From the NCBI RefSeq assembly GCF_028330985.1, contig NZ_JAQMUE010000075.1, positions 121,858 through 185,857 on the forward strand: 64,000 nt of DNA. Direction: 5' to 3'. The DNA is from Roseofilum reptotaenium CS-1145 (GTDB taxonomy: Bacteria; Cyanobacteriota; Cyanobacteriia; Cyanobacteriales; Desertifilaceae). Both the position numbers and the translations under genes were made by a program. Positions 8,932 through 18,158 of this stretch are shown piece after piece (within the stretch, counting starts at the first letter, position 1; every line of letters starts with the position of its first letter). The notes below the pieces were generated by a model that did no database searches, was not told the origin of the DNA, and was given only the letters and a program-made list of their open reading frames with translations.

Positions 8932-9258
8932 ATGAAACGCCCAATTTCTCGCCGTAGCATTCCCCCAAAAATTAGTACTATTCCCCGTCAACAGTCGGAA
9001 GCATCGGATTATCTAAATCTCTATCAACTTGCAGTGGAAAAACAGCGACTTTCCCAGGAACTGCAAACGATTGAGCAAAGAAGTCAGCAAATTGAAAAAC
9101 GTCTGGCTGTAATTAACCATCAGATGGATCGACTAAAAAAAAACACCCCATCTCCCGGCGCTACCAGCGTTTCTAATCCTTCCTTGCCTGGACTCAACCC
9201 GACCAAACAATCATCAGGGCGATCGACGGGTTATGAGACATTCATGTTAGATTACTAG
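8932..9258 (+). CDS. Probable gas-vesicle accessory protein, GvpV-like
   Basis: About 108 residues from the ATG at 8932 ('MKRPISRRSIPPKISTIPRQ'); an earlier in-frame ATG at 8854 overlaps the divergent NADAR gene and looks spurious. The basic N-terminus, 'EASDYLNLYQLAVEKQRLSQ' and a coiled coil ('QTIEQRSQQIEKRLAVINHQ', residues 45-75) resemble short coiled-coil proteins found in cyanobacterial gas-vesicle clusters. The tail is Ser/Pro-rich. Assignment is by memory of the family plus proximity to gvpG and gvpF/L, so the symbol is withheld. Confidence 0.5.
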   Translation: MKRPISRRSIPPKISTIPRQQSEASDYLNLYQLAVEKQRLSQELQTIEQRSQQIEKRLAVINHQMDRLKKNTPSPGATSVSNPSLPGLNPTKQSSGRSTGYETFMLDY

Positions 9259-9305
9259 AGAATTGAACTACTGGTTTTCTTTGGCATCACTCGCCACATT
9301 CGCTA

Positions 9306-9662
9306 TCATTTTCCCTCAATCTCCAGTCGATCCAAAATCCTTTGCAATGCTACCTTGAGAGCAGGTAAATCTAACTGTGTAGTTTGCCAAACCACCTCTA
9401 GATCTACCCGAAAATACTCATGAATCACCATATTCCGCATTCCTCGAATCTGATGCCATGGAATTGTTGGGTCGGCTGACTCCCAATCCTCAATTGAACT
9501 CGCTACCGCTTCCCCAATGACTGCAAAACTGTACAGCACTGCCCGCAATGCTTGCGGATTCTGAATAAACGCCTCAAAACTCAAGTTTGAAGTGGTTTCT
9601 TCAACTACGGTAATTTCAGTTAATATATCCTGTACCCGTAGCTTGAACTCTCTAGATTGCAC
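9306..9662 (-). CDS. hepT: HepT-like toxin (HEPN ribonuclease)
   Basis: 118 residues, all-helical HEPN/DUF86 protein. The catalytic RX4HXY motif is intact: R76, H81 and Y83 in 'RNMVIHEYF'. HepT is an RNase toxin neutralised when its partner MntA adds AMP to the motif tyrosine. Its start overlaps the upstream mntA reading frame by 11 bases, the classical arrangement. The pair sits between the GvpV-like gene and gvpG, splitting the gas-vesicle genes. Confidence 0.92.
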   Translation of the reverse strand: MQSREFKLRVQDILTEITVVEETTSNLSFEAFIQNPQALRAVLYSFAVIGEAVASSIEDWESADPTIPWHQIRGMRNMVIHEYFRVDLEVVWQTTQLDLPALKVALQRILDRLEIEGK

Positions 9663-9942
9663 GAATTCTCTCCTTCAAGACAGTTTCCCGCAAGTGGGGA
9701 CGCAAGGAATTGGGTGTTCCCAGGTCTACGGAACACCTCAACAACTCCTCCAAATATGCCTGCAATCCTAGCAGTGTAAATAACCCAACGGGGCGGCTAA
9801 ATTCCACTAAAATATCCACATCACTATCTGGGGTAGCCTCATCCCGTGCCACCGAACCGAATAAAAACAAGGCTTTTACCGCAAATTGCTCCAGGTTCTC
9901 TCTATGGTGATTTAATTTGTCTAAAACCTCCTGCCTTTCCAT
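9652..9942 (-). CDS. mntA: MntA-like minimal nucleotidyltransferase antitoxin
   Basis: 96 residues. The nucleotidyltransferase motif GSx10DxD is complete: G29-S30 and D41/D43 in 'FGSVARDEATPDSDVDILVEF'. This family AMPylates HepT. It precedes and overlaps hepT. The intact motif implies the antitoxin is active. An unrelated role as a stand-alone nucleotidyltransferase is less likely given the partner. Confidence 0.92.
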   Translation of the reverse strand: MERQEVLDKLNHHRENLEQFAVKALFLFGSVARDEATPDSDVDILVEFSRPVGLFTLLGLQAYLEELLRCSVDLGTPNSLRPHLRETVLKERIRAI

Positions 9943-9984
9943 TCACTGATTCCCTCCAAATAATTGTTCATTGTTCATTGTTAA

Positions 9985-10224
9985 TTATTCATTATTCTCT
10001 TCTTCTAGTTCCTGAATCGCCAGTAAAAGCGCCTCTTCTTGTTCCTCAAATTCTTCTTCGGAAATATCACCCATATCAAATGCCAACTGGAGGGTGAGCA
10101 ATTGCTTATTCAAATCTTCTTTATCATTTAACTCGGCATTGGCATGTTCTAGGACTTGTTCGCCAATCCAAAGCATCCCTTCAATGGGGCCGAGAACGGG
10201 TAGAGTCAGTAAGCGTAAAATCAT
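9985..10224 (-). CDS. gvpG: Gas vesicle protein GvpG
   Basis: 79 residues. The N-terminus 'MILRLLTLPVLGPIEGMLWIGEQV' and the acidic helical C-terminus ('FDMGDISEEEFEEQEEALL') are the hallmark of GvpG, an accessory protein of gas-vesicle assembly. It follows gvpF/L by 16 bases on the same strand. The intervening MntA-HepT pair separates it from the GvpV-like gene. No gvpA, gvpC or gvpN is in this window. Confidence 0.9.
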   Translation of the reverse strand: MILRLLTLPVLGPIEGMLWIGEQVLEHANAELNDKEDLNKQLLTLQLAFDMGDISEEEFEEQEEALLLAIQELEEENNE

Positions 10225-10240
10225 GGTTGCATCCCAGAGG

Positions 10241-10999
10241 TTAGTCCTCTAATTTAGCGAAATTGAATGGAGCGGTAAAATTATTATATCGGATTCGCAA
10301 ACGGCCTTCAAATTGCTGATCTAAATGCTCAACTTGCTGTGAGAATTTTGGCTCATCATCCCAAGGAATCAGATATGCCGTATTATAAATCATGGCATCG
10401 GTAAGGGACTCATTTTCAATGACCTCGATCGCCAACGGATTCAGAACCTGTTGAAATTGAGCAATAATCCCATCTTGGCGATGTTGCAAAGCTTGTTCCA
10501 ATGCTTGACCAATGCCAATCACCTGATCCATAGCGAGTGGTTGTCCTTCCAGGCGATCGCGTTTTGCTCTTAACTCCTCATTTTCGGCTAAAAGCTGTTG
10601 TAACTCTTCCTCCATCTCCCACAATACCTTAACACTGACCTCTCGATAGCCCTTAAGCTTCTCAAATAAATGCTTTAACTGTTCTCGATAAGGCTCAATC
10701 AGCAGTGCTTGCACCTCTTGCCAATTCTCCACCGTTAACCCAAATTGCAGAGGTAAAACCGTCCGATATCCCGCTTGCATCGCCTCTTCTAACACCTGTT
10801 CGTGGCACAGTAGGTTCCGACGACTGGCTAAATATCGGTCTTGCTTGGCTTCCGAGCAAAGAAAGGCAAATCCGTCCACTTGATGAGCATGAACCGGTTG
10901 TTTGTCCAATCCCAGCAAATCTAAGTGTTGCGGCCCTGGAGACGGAAAAATACCATAAAGATAAAACGCGGAACAATCATTCATCCGAGATTCTGACAT
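10241..10999 (-). CDS. Gas vesicle protein GvpF/GvpL family
   Basis: 252 residues. It opens with 'FYLYGIFPSPGPQHLDLLGL', typical of the first ferredoxin-like domain of GvpF/L, and has 'AMQAGYRTVLPLQFGLTV' and a long central coiled coil (about residues 115-150). These proteins help nucleate gas-vesicle assembly by contacting GvpA. Two in-frame ATGs (residues 1 and 6) are possible starts; neither has a strong Shine-Dalgarno. F versus L cannot be decided. It lies directly upstream of gvpG. Confidence 0.88.
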   Translation of the reverse strand: MSESRMNDCSAFYLYGIFPSPGPQHLDLLGLDKQPVHAHQVDGFAFLCSEAKQDRYLASRRNLLCHEQVLEEAMQAGYRTVLPLQFGLTVENWQEVQALLIEPYREQLKHLFEKLKGYREVSVKVLWEMEEELQQLLAENEELRAKRDRLEGQPLAMDQVIGIGQALEQALQHRQDGIIAQFQQVLNPLAIEVIENESLTDAMIYNTAYLIPWDDEPKFSQQVEHLDQQFEGRLRIRYNNFTAPFNFAKLED

Positions 11000-11048
11000 G
11001 AGGTTGATGGGTCTATCTTATCAGTCTGGGCGATCGCTAAGGCGGTAT

Positions 11049-11084
11049 CCCCTATTCCCTATTCCTTAGTGCAAAGTGCTATTA
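11049..11084 (-). repeat. Half copy of dispersed repeat family A
   Basis: The stretch CCCTATTCCCTATTCCTTAG followed by TGCAAAGTGCTATTA matches, inverted, the left half of the family-A repeats at 21575, 25472 and 55763. The right half is absent here. Confidence 0.5.
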
Positions 11085-11144
11085 AGTCATCTTTGTCACC
11101 CATACGGTACACTGGTAAAGCGCTTTTCATCCAGTGTAAACTTT

Positions 11145-11780
11145 ATGGGTCGCAAGAAAGCAACTGTTAATTATCTGATCGTCGATGACCTCAGTGTTCC
11201 CCCCGAAGACCAAAAAGGAACCCTGATTGCTGTTGAAGGTCGTCGCAACACCGAACCCAATCGCCAAAAAGCCCTAGACAAGGCGATCGAATTGTGGCAA
11301 GAAGGTCAATTAGAGGGATTTGCCGATGGGTTATCCCTGGAAAATGTGATTTTTGCCCCTGGAACCTCCGGGACGGCTACAGAGGCATATAGTGCCTCTT
11401 CAGAGGAAGAATTGCCCTTACAAAAAGCGGCGAGAGATGTCATTACCCTGATCGATTTATTGATTCATCGCGGGGAAGCTATTCAAGAAGCAACCCCCCT
11501 ATTGCCGATTTTAGAAGCGGCTGAAAAAGGGCAAAAACTGACTGAAGAACAGACCGCACAGGCTAGGGATAGATCCTTTAGTAAAATTCTGACTCGACTG
11601 GCCACCTCGGTGACCGAGCATCAAACGTTTGTGGAAACCCCTGGGGTAATGGAATCTATCCAAATGATTATTGCGATTATCCAAGATGATCGCCTGATTA
11701 CCCCAGAGCAAATTTTACCGCCTTCCTCTAACGAAACCGAAGAGGAAATAGAGGACGAGGACGAGGACGATTCCCCATGA
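11145..11780 (+). CDS. Conserved cyanobacterial-type hypothetical protein
   Basis: About 211 residues from the ATG at 11145 ('MGRKKATVNYLIVDDLSVPP'); a longer frame from 11076 adds a non-conserved leader. No known domain is recognised. The protein looks soluble, mainly helical after residue 90, and ends in a strongly acidic tail ('NETEEEIEDEDEDDSP'). Its stop overlaps the start of the TsaC/Sua5 gene (ATGA), so the two are translationally coupled. No function is proposed. Confidence 0.7.
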   Translation: MGRKKATVNYLIVDDLSVPPEDQKGTLIAVEGRRNTEPNRQKALDKAIELWQEGQLEGFADGLSLENVIFAPGTSGTATEAYSASSEEELPLQKAARDVITLIDLLIHRGEAIQEATPLLPILEAAEKGQKLTEEQTAQARDRSFSKILTRLATSVTEHQTFVETPGVMESIQMIIAIIQDDRLITPEQILPPSSNETEEEIEDEDEDDSP

Positions 11781-12361
11781 GTCAAGTTTCCCTCCAGGAA
11801 CTCATTACTGGGGCAAAAGCGGGTCAATTGGTGAGCTTTCCTACAGATACCGTACCTGCTTTAGCCACTTTGCCCCATTGTGCCTCCCTAATTTTTGAGG
11901 CCAAAAACCGTAGTTTCAAGAAACCCCTAATCCTGATGGGGGCGGTTCCCCAAGACCTCTGGCGGTTTTGTCAAGGGACTCCTGAAGAGGAGTTGATTTG
12001 GCAACAGGTGGCTGCCCAACATTGGCCGGGAATGCTCACCCTAGTCTTACCCGCATCATCGGCCGTTCCTCAAGCACTCAACCCGCAAAATCCGACGAGC
12101 ATTGGGTTAAGGATACCGAATAGTGCGATCGCCAAAACCATTCTCGCTCAAACCGGCCCCCTAGCCACCACCAGTGCCAACCGTTCTGGCCATCCTGCCC
12201 TACACAACCTAACCGAAATTGCCACTGAATTTCCCCAAGTCCTTACCCTTAGGGGGGATGAATTCAACCCAGAGAACTCACCCAGTGGTATTCCCTCCAC
12301 CGTTGCCCGTTGGGCAGGGAAAGATTGGGAAATTTTACGGCAAGGAGCGGTTAAGCTGTAA
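11777..12361 (+). CDS. Sua5/YciO/YrdC family, probable L-threonylcarbamoyladenylate synthase
   Basis: 194 residues with YrdC-domain motifs: 'VSFPTDTVPALA' near the N-terminus, 'AKNRSFKKPLIL' (the KxR...KPL region), 'WPGMLTLVLPA' and 'LATTSANRSGHPA'. The family makes threonylcarbamoyl-AMP from threonine, bicarbonate and ATP for tRNA t6A37. The short, single-domain form matches TsaC, but YciO paralogues look alike, so the exact role is not certain. It overlaps the preceding hypothetical gene by four bases. Confidence 0.85.
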   Translation: MSQVSLQELITGAKAGQLVSFPTDTVPALATLPHCASLIFEAKNRSFKKPLILMGAVPQDLWRFCQGTPEEELIWQQVAAQHWPGMLTLVLPASSAVPQALNPQNPTSIGLRIPNSAIAKTILAQTGPLATTSANRSGHPALHNLTEIATEFPQVLTLRGDEFNPENSPSGIPSTVARWAGKDWEILRQGAVKL

Positions 12362-12423
12362 AATCTCATTTCCCGAATCGCACTAGAATAAATACAAAAT
12401 CAATTGGGGATTCACTCACTACC

Positions 12424-13362
12424 ATGGCTTGGGGGAATTGGTTAGAGTTTACATCTGGAGTGATCGTAGGGATAGGGGGCCTCAGTATTAGTCGGACCCT
12501 GTGGAAGAACCGGAAACGCTCAAGGAAAACAAAAATGAAACGCAATTATTCTGCCTCCTCATCTGATACGGATGAAGTGCAACAGCTTAAACTGGCTTAT
12601 CAAATGGCAACTGATATGGCCCAGTTCAAGCAAGGATTTTTAGGCAGAATTTCCCATGAATTGCGATCGCCATTGAATGGCTTGATCGGAATGCATCAAC
12701 TCATTCTCAACGATCTCTGTGATTCCCCAGAAGAAGAACGGGAATTTATCGCCAAGGCCCATGATTCCGCCCTCAAATTAATTAAGCTCATTGATGAAAT
12801 GGTGATGATTTCCAAAACTGCGCACGGCACGGATGTCATGGAGATTGAAACCATTCCTTTAACCGAAGTCTTTCAAGATATCTATGATTTAACCTACTTG
12901 CAGGCAGCCAATCGAAATTTACAGCTCGATATTGTAATGCCCGATCCCGAAATTTATGTCAAAGCTGATTTACGCCGCCTCAGACAAGTATTAACCAGTT
13001 TAGTCGATAGTGCGATCGCCCATATGAGTGAAGGCTCCATTCACCTTCATGCCGATCCTGTTCCCGAAACCCAACAGGTTTATCTCTATCTCGAAGACCA
13101 ACGCTCCCCCGACTGTTGGCAAGAACCAATTGATTTATTAAATACGCCCCCTAACCCCGAGTTAACTTGGAATGGCTCGCCCTCTCCTGGACTCACCATG
13201 ATGGCGAATAAACTGCTCTTAGAACTGATGCACGGCAGCTTAGAGTTACTAAACATTCCCTCGAGGGAATCCTCTATCCAGCCCGAAACCAGTCGTATCT
13301 TATGTAAATTGCCTTGGGGTAGCTCGGAACCTGAACGTCCAATCCATGCAATTACAGATTAG
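12424..13362 (+). CDS. Membrane-anchored histidine-kinase-like protein with degenerate ATPase domain
   Basis: 312 residues. One N-terminal transmembrane helix (about 8-26) precedes a basic stretch and a good HisKA domain with H78 in 'FLGRISHELRSPLNGLIGM'. The ATP-binding half is eroded. The N-box reads 'LRQVLTSLVDSAIAHM', with Asp where Asn is expected; the DxGxG G1 box is replaced by 'YLEDQRSPDCW'; and only a remnant of G2 ('SPGLTMMANKLLLELMHG') remains. It probably cannot bind ATP normally and may be a phosphotransfer or scaffold partner. It lies 54 bases upstream of the large hybrid kinase. Confidence 0.8.
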   Translation: MAWGNWLEFTSGVIVGIGGLSISRTLWKNRKRSRKTKMKRNYSASSSDTDEVQQLKLAYQMATDMAQFKQGFLGRISHELRSPLNGLIGMHQLILNDLCDSPEEEREFIAKAHDSALKLIKLIDEMVMISKTAHGTDVMEIETIPLTEVFQDIYDLTYLQAANRNLQLDIVMPDPEIYVKADLRRLRQVLTSLVDSAIAHMSEGSIHLHADPVPETQQVYLYLEDQRSPDCWQEPIDLLNTPPNPELTWNGSPSPGLTMMANKLLLELMHGSLELLNIPSRESSIQPETSRILCKLPWGSSEPERPIHAITD

Positions 13363-13416
13363 AAATGTCTGGGTCAAATTGGTAAAATAGAAGAATTTGA
13401 GTTAGGAGAAAGGGAT

Positions 13417-16400
13417 ATGTGCGATCTCGGCTACAGACCCAGAATGGGAATGCTGACCCAGAACGGGACGGTTGACCCAGAAGGGTTTGATTTTGCCAGT
13501 ATCCTAAAAGCCTTGCAAGCTCTGACTGAAATTGTTCAATTTAACGAACTCCTGCGTCAACTCACTCAAATCATTTGGCAAAATTCCGGGGGAGATCGCT
13601 GCGCCCTTATACTTCCGGACGAGAAGGGAATGTGGCAGATAGAAGCGATCGCAACTGCCGAAAATATTGACCTTTGTGAGATTCCCCTCAAGGGATACAT
13701 GAACTTGCCCGTCAAGCTGATTGAGTATGTTAAAAACACCCGCGAAATTTTAGCAATCGACGAAGGTGAGACCCCTTTAGCCATTGGCGATCCCTACCTC
13801 GATCGCCAACCGCCCCAAAGTCTTCTCTGCTTGCCTTTACTGCATCAGGGACAGTTAATGGGTATTGTGTATCTCAGCCATCAAGCAACGTCAGGCATTT
13901 TTACAGGCGATCGCCTTCTCGTTCTCAACTTCCTCTGTACCCAAGCCGCCCTCTTCCTAGAAAATAGGCAACTGTCCCAGAACTTAGAACGACGGGTACA
14001 GGAGCGAACTGAAGCACTATGGCAAAGCCAACAAGAACTCTCCGACTATATAGAAAATGCCACCATCTCATTACACTGGGTAGATAAAAATGGGATGATC
14101 GTCTGGGCCAATCAAACCGAATTAGATTTCTTGGGATATAGCCGAGAAGAATATATCGGGCAACCCATTGCCAACTTTCACGCCGATCCAGAAGTGATTG
14201 CTGATATCCTCACTCGCCTCTCCAATAATGAAACTCTAGTTAACTACGAAGCCCGCTTGCGTTGTAAAGATGGCTCCCTTCGCTACGTGGCCATCAATTC
14301 CAATGTCTTGTATCGAGACAGTGAATTCATTCACACCCGCTGCTTTACAGTCGATATTACTCAGCGCAAATCCATCGAACGAGAATTGCAAGAGAGCCAA
14401 CAACGCTACGCTACCCTTGCCGACATACTACCGGCTGGAATTTTTCTCACCGATCCCCAAGGTCACAGCCGTTACAACAATCCCAGTTCTTGCCAGATGC
14501 TGGGTCTAACACCAGCAGAAGCCTTGGGAGAAGGATGGTCTCAAACCTTGCATCCCGATGACCGCGATCGCGTATTCCAAGAATGGTATCAAGCCGCGCA
14601 CAATCAACAGATGCCCTATCATACCGACTGTCGCTTTCTACATCGCGACGGTAAAGTGGTTTGGTTGAGCGTGCAAGCCGTTGAGGAATTCGACCTTGAC
14701 GGAAACTTAACCGGGTATATCGGCACTCTGATCGATGTTACCAAACGTAAGGCCGCTGAAACTGCTCTCCACAAGCTGGTGGAAGGCACCGCCGCAACCA
14801 CAGGTGAAGATTTCTTTCCTGCTCTAGTTCGTCATATTAGTACGGCTCTTGACGTTCCAATTGCCTTGATTACTCAGTTCGTGGGCGAAGAGCTACACAG
14901 CATTGCCTTTATACTCGATGGCGAATTGCAACCCAATTTTACCTACGATTTACCCGAAACGCCTTGTATTGAACTGGTGACTGAATACTCCTACCATTGT
15001 TCTTGGGGTATTACCGATCGCTTCCCCAACAATCCCCATCGAGAAAGAGGGGTTGAGAGCTATCTGGGAATCGCATTGCGCGATCGCCAAGGGCAGGTGC
15101 TGGGCAGTTTGTGCATCTTTGATCGCCGACCTCTACAAGAGCCGGAACGAGCCAAACAGATTCTCGAAATCTTCGCTAGCCGCACCGCCGCAGAAATGGA
15201 GCGCCAGCGTGTCGAAACCGCCCTACACAATCTGATTGCCGGGACTGCCGTTACCAAAGGTACAGACTTCTTTCCTCTCCTTGTGTGCCACCTCACCGAA
15301 GCCCTAGGCGTATCCCACGCTCTGATGGCCGAGCGAGTGGGCGAGGAAGAAGTCACTCTCGCCTATTACGGCGATGGCGAACTCATTCCCTGTAAATCCT
15401 TATCACTTGCGGGGACTCCCTGCGAGCAGGTATACGACAATGAAGTGTATTACTGCGAGCTAGAGCCATGCCAGACCTGTTCAGAACTGGCTAGGATGGG
15501 AGCCAAGAGCTATCTGGGGGTAGCACTATACGATCGCCAAGGCAATCCCATGGGGCTGCTGTGCATTTTCCATCGTCAGCATCTCACCGATCCGACTCAC
15601 GCCGAGCAAATTTTGCGGGTATTTGCTGCCCGCGCCGCCACTGAGCTAGAGCGTAAACGAGCAGAGAACGCCTTACAAAACTTAATTGCTGGAACCGCAG
15701 CGTTAACTGGCCCCGACTTTTTCCCCGCCCTCGTCCGTTACCTCGCCGAAGCCCTCAGAGCCTCTCATACCTTTGTGACTGAAGTCGTTGAGGGCGATCG
15801 CTTACACTTTTTGGCCGCTTGGGGGGATGGGGAATATCTTCCCAACGATACCGTTGATGCCGAGGGAACGACTTGTGCGATCGCTCTTCAGGAGGGGGTC
15901 TACCATTGCGATCGCGATGTGGTGGCTTCCTTCCCGCAAAATCCCAGATTGGCACTCATGGGAGTGGAGAGCTACATGGGTATTGCCCTCCAGGATCGCC
16001 AAGGTCGCAAGATTGGCACCCTTTGTATCTTTTCCCGTCAGCCCCTATTTGACCCAGAGCGATCGGAACAAATCCTGCAAGTGTTTGGTGCCCGTGCTTC
16101 TGCTGAACTCGAGCGTCAGCGAGCGCAAACCGCCTTAGAGCAATTTAATCAAGAACTGGAACAGCGAGTGAAAGCACAAACCCAAGAAATCGCCCGCTCT
16201 GAAAAAGATTTACGCACCATCTTTAACCATGTCTATGATGGCATTTTTATTCACGATTTGGAGGGTAGTATTCTCGATATTAATAATCGGGTATTAGAAC
16301 TTTTTAAAGCAACGCGGGGGCAAATTTTAGCCACCAAAATTGCCGATTTATCCGCACCCGACACTCCTGTTCACAATCTTCCAGAATTACTCAAACAAGC

Positions 16401-18126
16401 CAATACCGGCGAAAAGTTGCAATTTGAATGGAAACATAAACGATTCGACCATTCTACTTTTGATTCCGAGGTTTCTGTCCGCAAAGTCACTTTAGGCAAC
16501 CGCTCGGCAATTGTTACTGGGGTGCGGGATATTAGCGATCGCAAGCAAGCAGAAAATGCCCTTCAACTGAGCGAGGCTCGTGCTAGAGCAACATTTAGCC
16601 AAGCCTCTATTGGTATTGCAGAAAGCAATATGTATACAGGGCAATTGATTCAAATTAATGATTATTTTTGTCAGATGTTAGGCTACTCTCCCGAAGAATT
16701 GCTTACCATGAGCGTAGTAGATATTACGCATCCTGAAGATATGCCAGAGTCCAAACGCTTAATTCGAGGACTGGCCAACGGAAAAATTAAAAACTTTGTG
16801 ACTGAAAAGCGATATGTTCGTAAAGATGGCTCGATCTTATTTTCCTTAACGTCCGTAACCCTCGTTCATATGCCAGACGGCAAATCTAACACTTGTTTAG
16901 CCATGTTGCAAGATATTGGCGATCGCAAGCAAACAGAAGTGAAGCTGCAACAAACGAATCAAGAACTGGCTCGGGCAACTCGCTTGAAAGACGAGTTTCT
17001 GGCCAATATGAGTCACGAATTGCGAACCCCTCTCAATGCCATTTTGGGAATGACCGAGGGACTACAAGAGGGAGTTTTCGAGCCGATGAATGCCATGCAA
17101 TTGAAAGCGCTCAGGACGATCGAACGGAGTGGGTTCCACTTGCTGGAACTGATCAATGACATTCTTGACTTGGCGAAGATTGAATCGGGGCAAGTCGATC
17201 TAGAATACTCCTCTGTTGCCATAGAGCATCTGTGCCAATCGAGTTTGGTTTTTGTCAAGCAACAGTCCCAGAAAAAAGGTATCCAACTCCATTTGAAGGT
17301 TCCCCCTAACTTACCCGATATTACTGTTGACGAACGGCGGATGCGTCAGGTCCTGATCAACTTACTCAACAACGCCGTCAAATTCACCCCAAAAGGAGGA
17401 CAAATCGTTCTCGAAGTCGCCCCCTTGCTCCTAGATAAAACCCGTGAAAACTATCTGCGTTTTACGGTTACAGATACAGGTATCGGCATCTCCCCAAACA
17501 ATTTGCAAAAATTATTTCAGCCCTTTATCCAGATTGATAGTTCCCTCAATCGACAGTATGAAGGAACGGGCCTTGGTTTGGCTTTGGTCAAACAGATTGT
17601 GGAACTCCACAACGGATGGATAACCGTCACGAGTGAGGTTGGAGTGGGCAGTTGTTTTGCCATCAAGCTGCCTTATGCGATTTCTGAACCCAGGTTTTCC
17701 CCTTTATTAAAAGCAACCTCTGAGTTGAATGGGAGCGCTCCAGTAAAACCGGTACAATCGGCGATTTCTCCCCTGATCCTTTTAGCAGAAGACAACGAAG
17801 CCAATATCATCACGGTGTCCAACTATCTACGAGCCAAAGGGTATCGCCTTCAGGTGGCCAAAAACGGTCAAGCTGCGATTGATCTGGCTCAGAAGGAATC
17901 TCCCGATCTGATTCTCATGGACATTCAAATGCCCCATGTGGATGGGTTAACGGCGATCGAGCGTATTCGCCAAGATCCAGATATGGTTCAAGTCCCCATT
18001 ATCGCACTGACGGCACTCACCATGGAGGGCGATCGAGAGCGCTGTTTGGCCGCAGGGGCAAATCTGTACTACAGCAAGCCAATTAGACTCAAAGAATTAG
18101 TTTTATCCATTCAAAAACTGTTGTAA
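13417..18126 (+). CDS. Hybrid sensor histidine kinase, GAF-PAS-PAS-GAF x3-PAS-PAS-HisKA-HATPase-REC
   Basis: 1569 residues. Approximate order: GAF 25-185, coiled coil, PAS 210-325, PAS 330-448, three tandem GAF repeats 449-601, 602-751 and 752-905, coiled coil, PAS 929-1050, PAS 1052-1175, HisKA with H1200 ('[15 protein letters not shown]'), HATPase with N-box '[15 protein letters not shown]' and 'DTGIGI', and a receiver from about 1453 with D1502 ('LILMDIQMPHVDG'). No membrane segment, so cytosolic. Each tandem GAF keeps a Cys pair ('TPC' or 'TTC', then 'YHC' or 'YYC'). AGGAG eight bases before the ATG supports the start. The signal is unknown. Confidence 0.93.
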   Translation: MCDLGYRPRMGMLTQNGTVDPEGFDFASILKALQALTEIVQFNELLRQLTQIIWQNSGGDRCALILPDEKGMWQIEAIATAENIDLCEIPLKGYMNLPVKLIEYVKNTREILAIDEGETPLAIGDPYLDRQPPQSLLCLPLLHQGQLMGIVYLSHQATSGIFTGDRLLVLNFLCTQAALFLENRQLSQNLERRVQERTEALWQSQQELSDYIENATISLHWVDKNGMIVWANQTELDFLGYSREEYIGQPIANFHADPEVIADILTRLSNNETLVNYEARLRCKDGSLRYVAINSNVLYRDSEFIHTRCFTVDITQRKSIERELQESQQRYATLADILPAGIFLTDPQGHSRYNNPSSCQMLGLTPAEALGEGWSQTLHPDDRDRVFQEWYQAAHNQQMPYHTDCRFLHRDGKVVWLSVQAVEEFDLDGNLTGYIGTLIDVTKRKAAETALHKLVEGTAATTGEDFFPALVRHISTALDVPIALITQFVGEELHSIAFILDGELQPNFTYDLPETPCIELVTEYSYHCSWGITDRFPNNPHRERGVESYLGIALRDRQGQVLGSLCIFDRRPLQEPERAKQILEIFASRTAAEMERQRVETALHNLIAGTAVTKGTDFFPLLVCHLTEALGVSHALMAERVGEEEVTLAYYGDGELIPCKSLSLAGTPCEQVYDNEVYYCELEPCQTCSELARMGAKSYLGVALYDRQGNPMGLLCIFHRQHLTDPTHAEQILRVFAARAATELERKRAENALQNLIAGTAALTGPDFFPALVRYLAEALRASHTFVTEVVEGDRLHFLAAWGDGEYLPNDTVDAEGTTCAIALQEGVYHCDRDVVASFPQNPRLALMGVESYMGIALQDRQGRKIGTLCIFSRQPLFDPERSEQILQVFGARASAELERQRAQTALEQFNQELEQRVKAQTQEIARSEKDLRTIFNHVYDGIFIHDLEGSILDINNRVLELFKATRGQILATKIADLSAPDTPVHNLPELLKQANTGEKLQFEWKHKRFDHSTFDSEVSVRKVTLGNRSAIVTGVRDISDRKQAENALQLSEARARATFSQASIGIAESNMYTGQLIQINDYFCQMLGYSPEELLTMSVVDITHPEDMPESKRLIRGLANGKIKNFVTEKRYVRKDGSILFSLTSVTLVHMPDGKSNTCLAMLQDIGDRKQTEVKLQQTNQELARATRLKDEFLANMSHELRTPLNAILGMTEGLQEGVFEPMNAMQLKALRTIERSGFHLLELINDILDLAKIESGQVDLEYSSVAIEHLCQSSLVFVKQQSQKKGIQLHLKVPPNLPDITVDERRMRQVLINLLNNAVKFTPKGGQIVLEVAPLLLDKTRENYLRFTVTDTGIGISPNNLQKLFQPFIQIDSSLNRQYEGTGLGLALVKQIVELHNGWITVTSEVGVGSCFAIKLPYAISEPRFSPLLKATSELNGSAPVKPVQSAISPLILLAEDNEANIITVSNYLRAKGYRLQVAKNGQAAIDLAQKESPDLILMDIQMPHVDGLTAIERIRQDPDMVQVPIIALTALTMEGDRERCLAAGANLYYSKPIRLKELVLSIQKLL

Positions 18127-18158
18127 TCCTCTGCTGCCACTGTTGGAAAACCTAGGAT

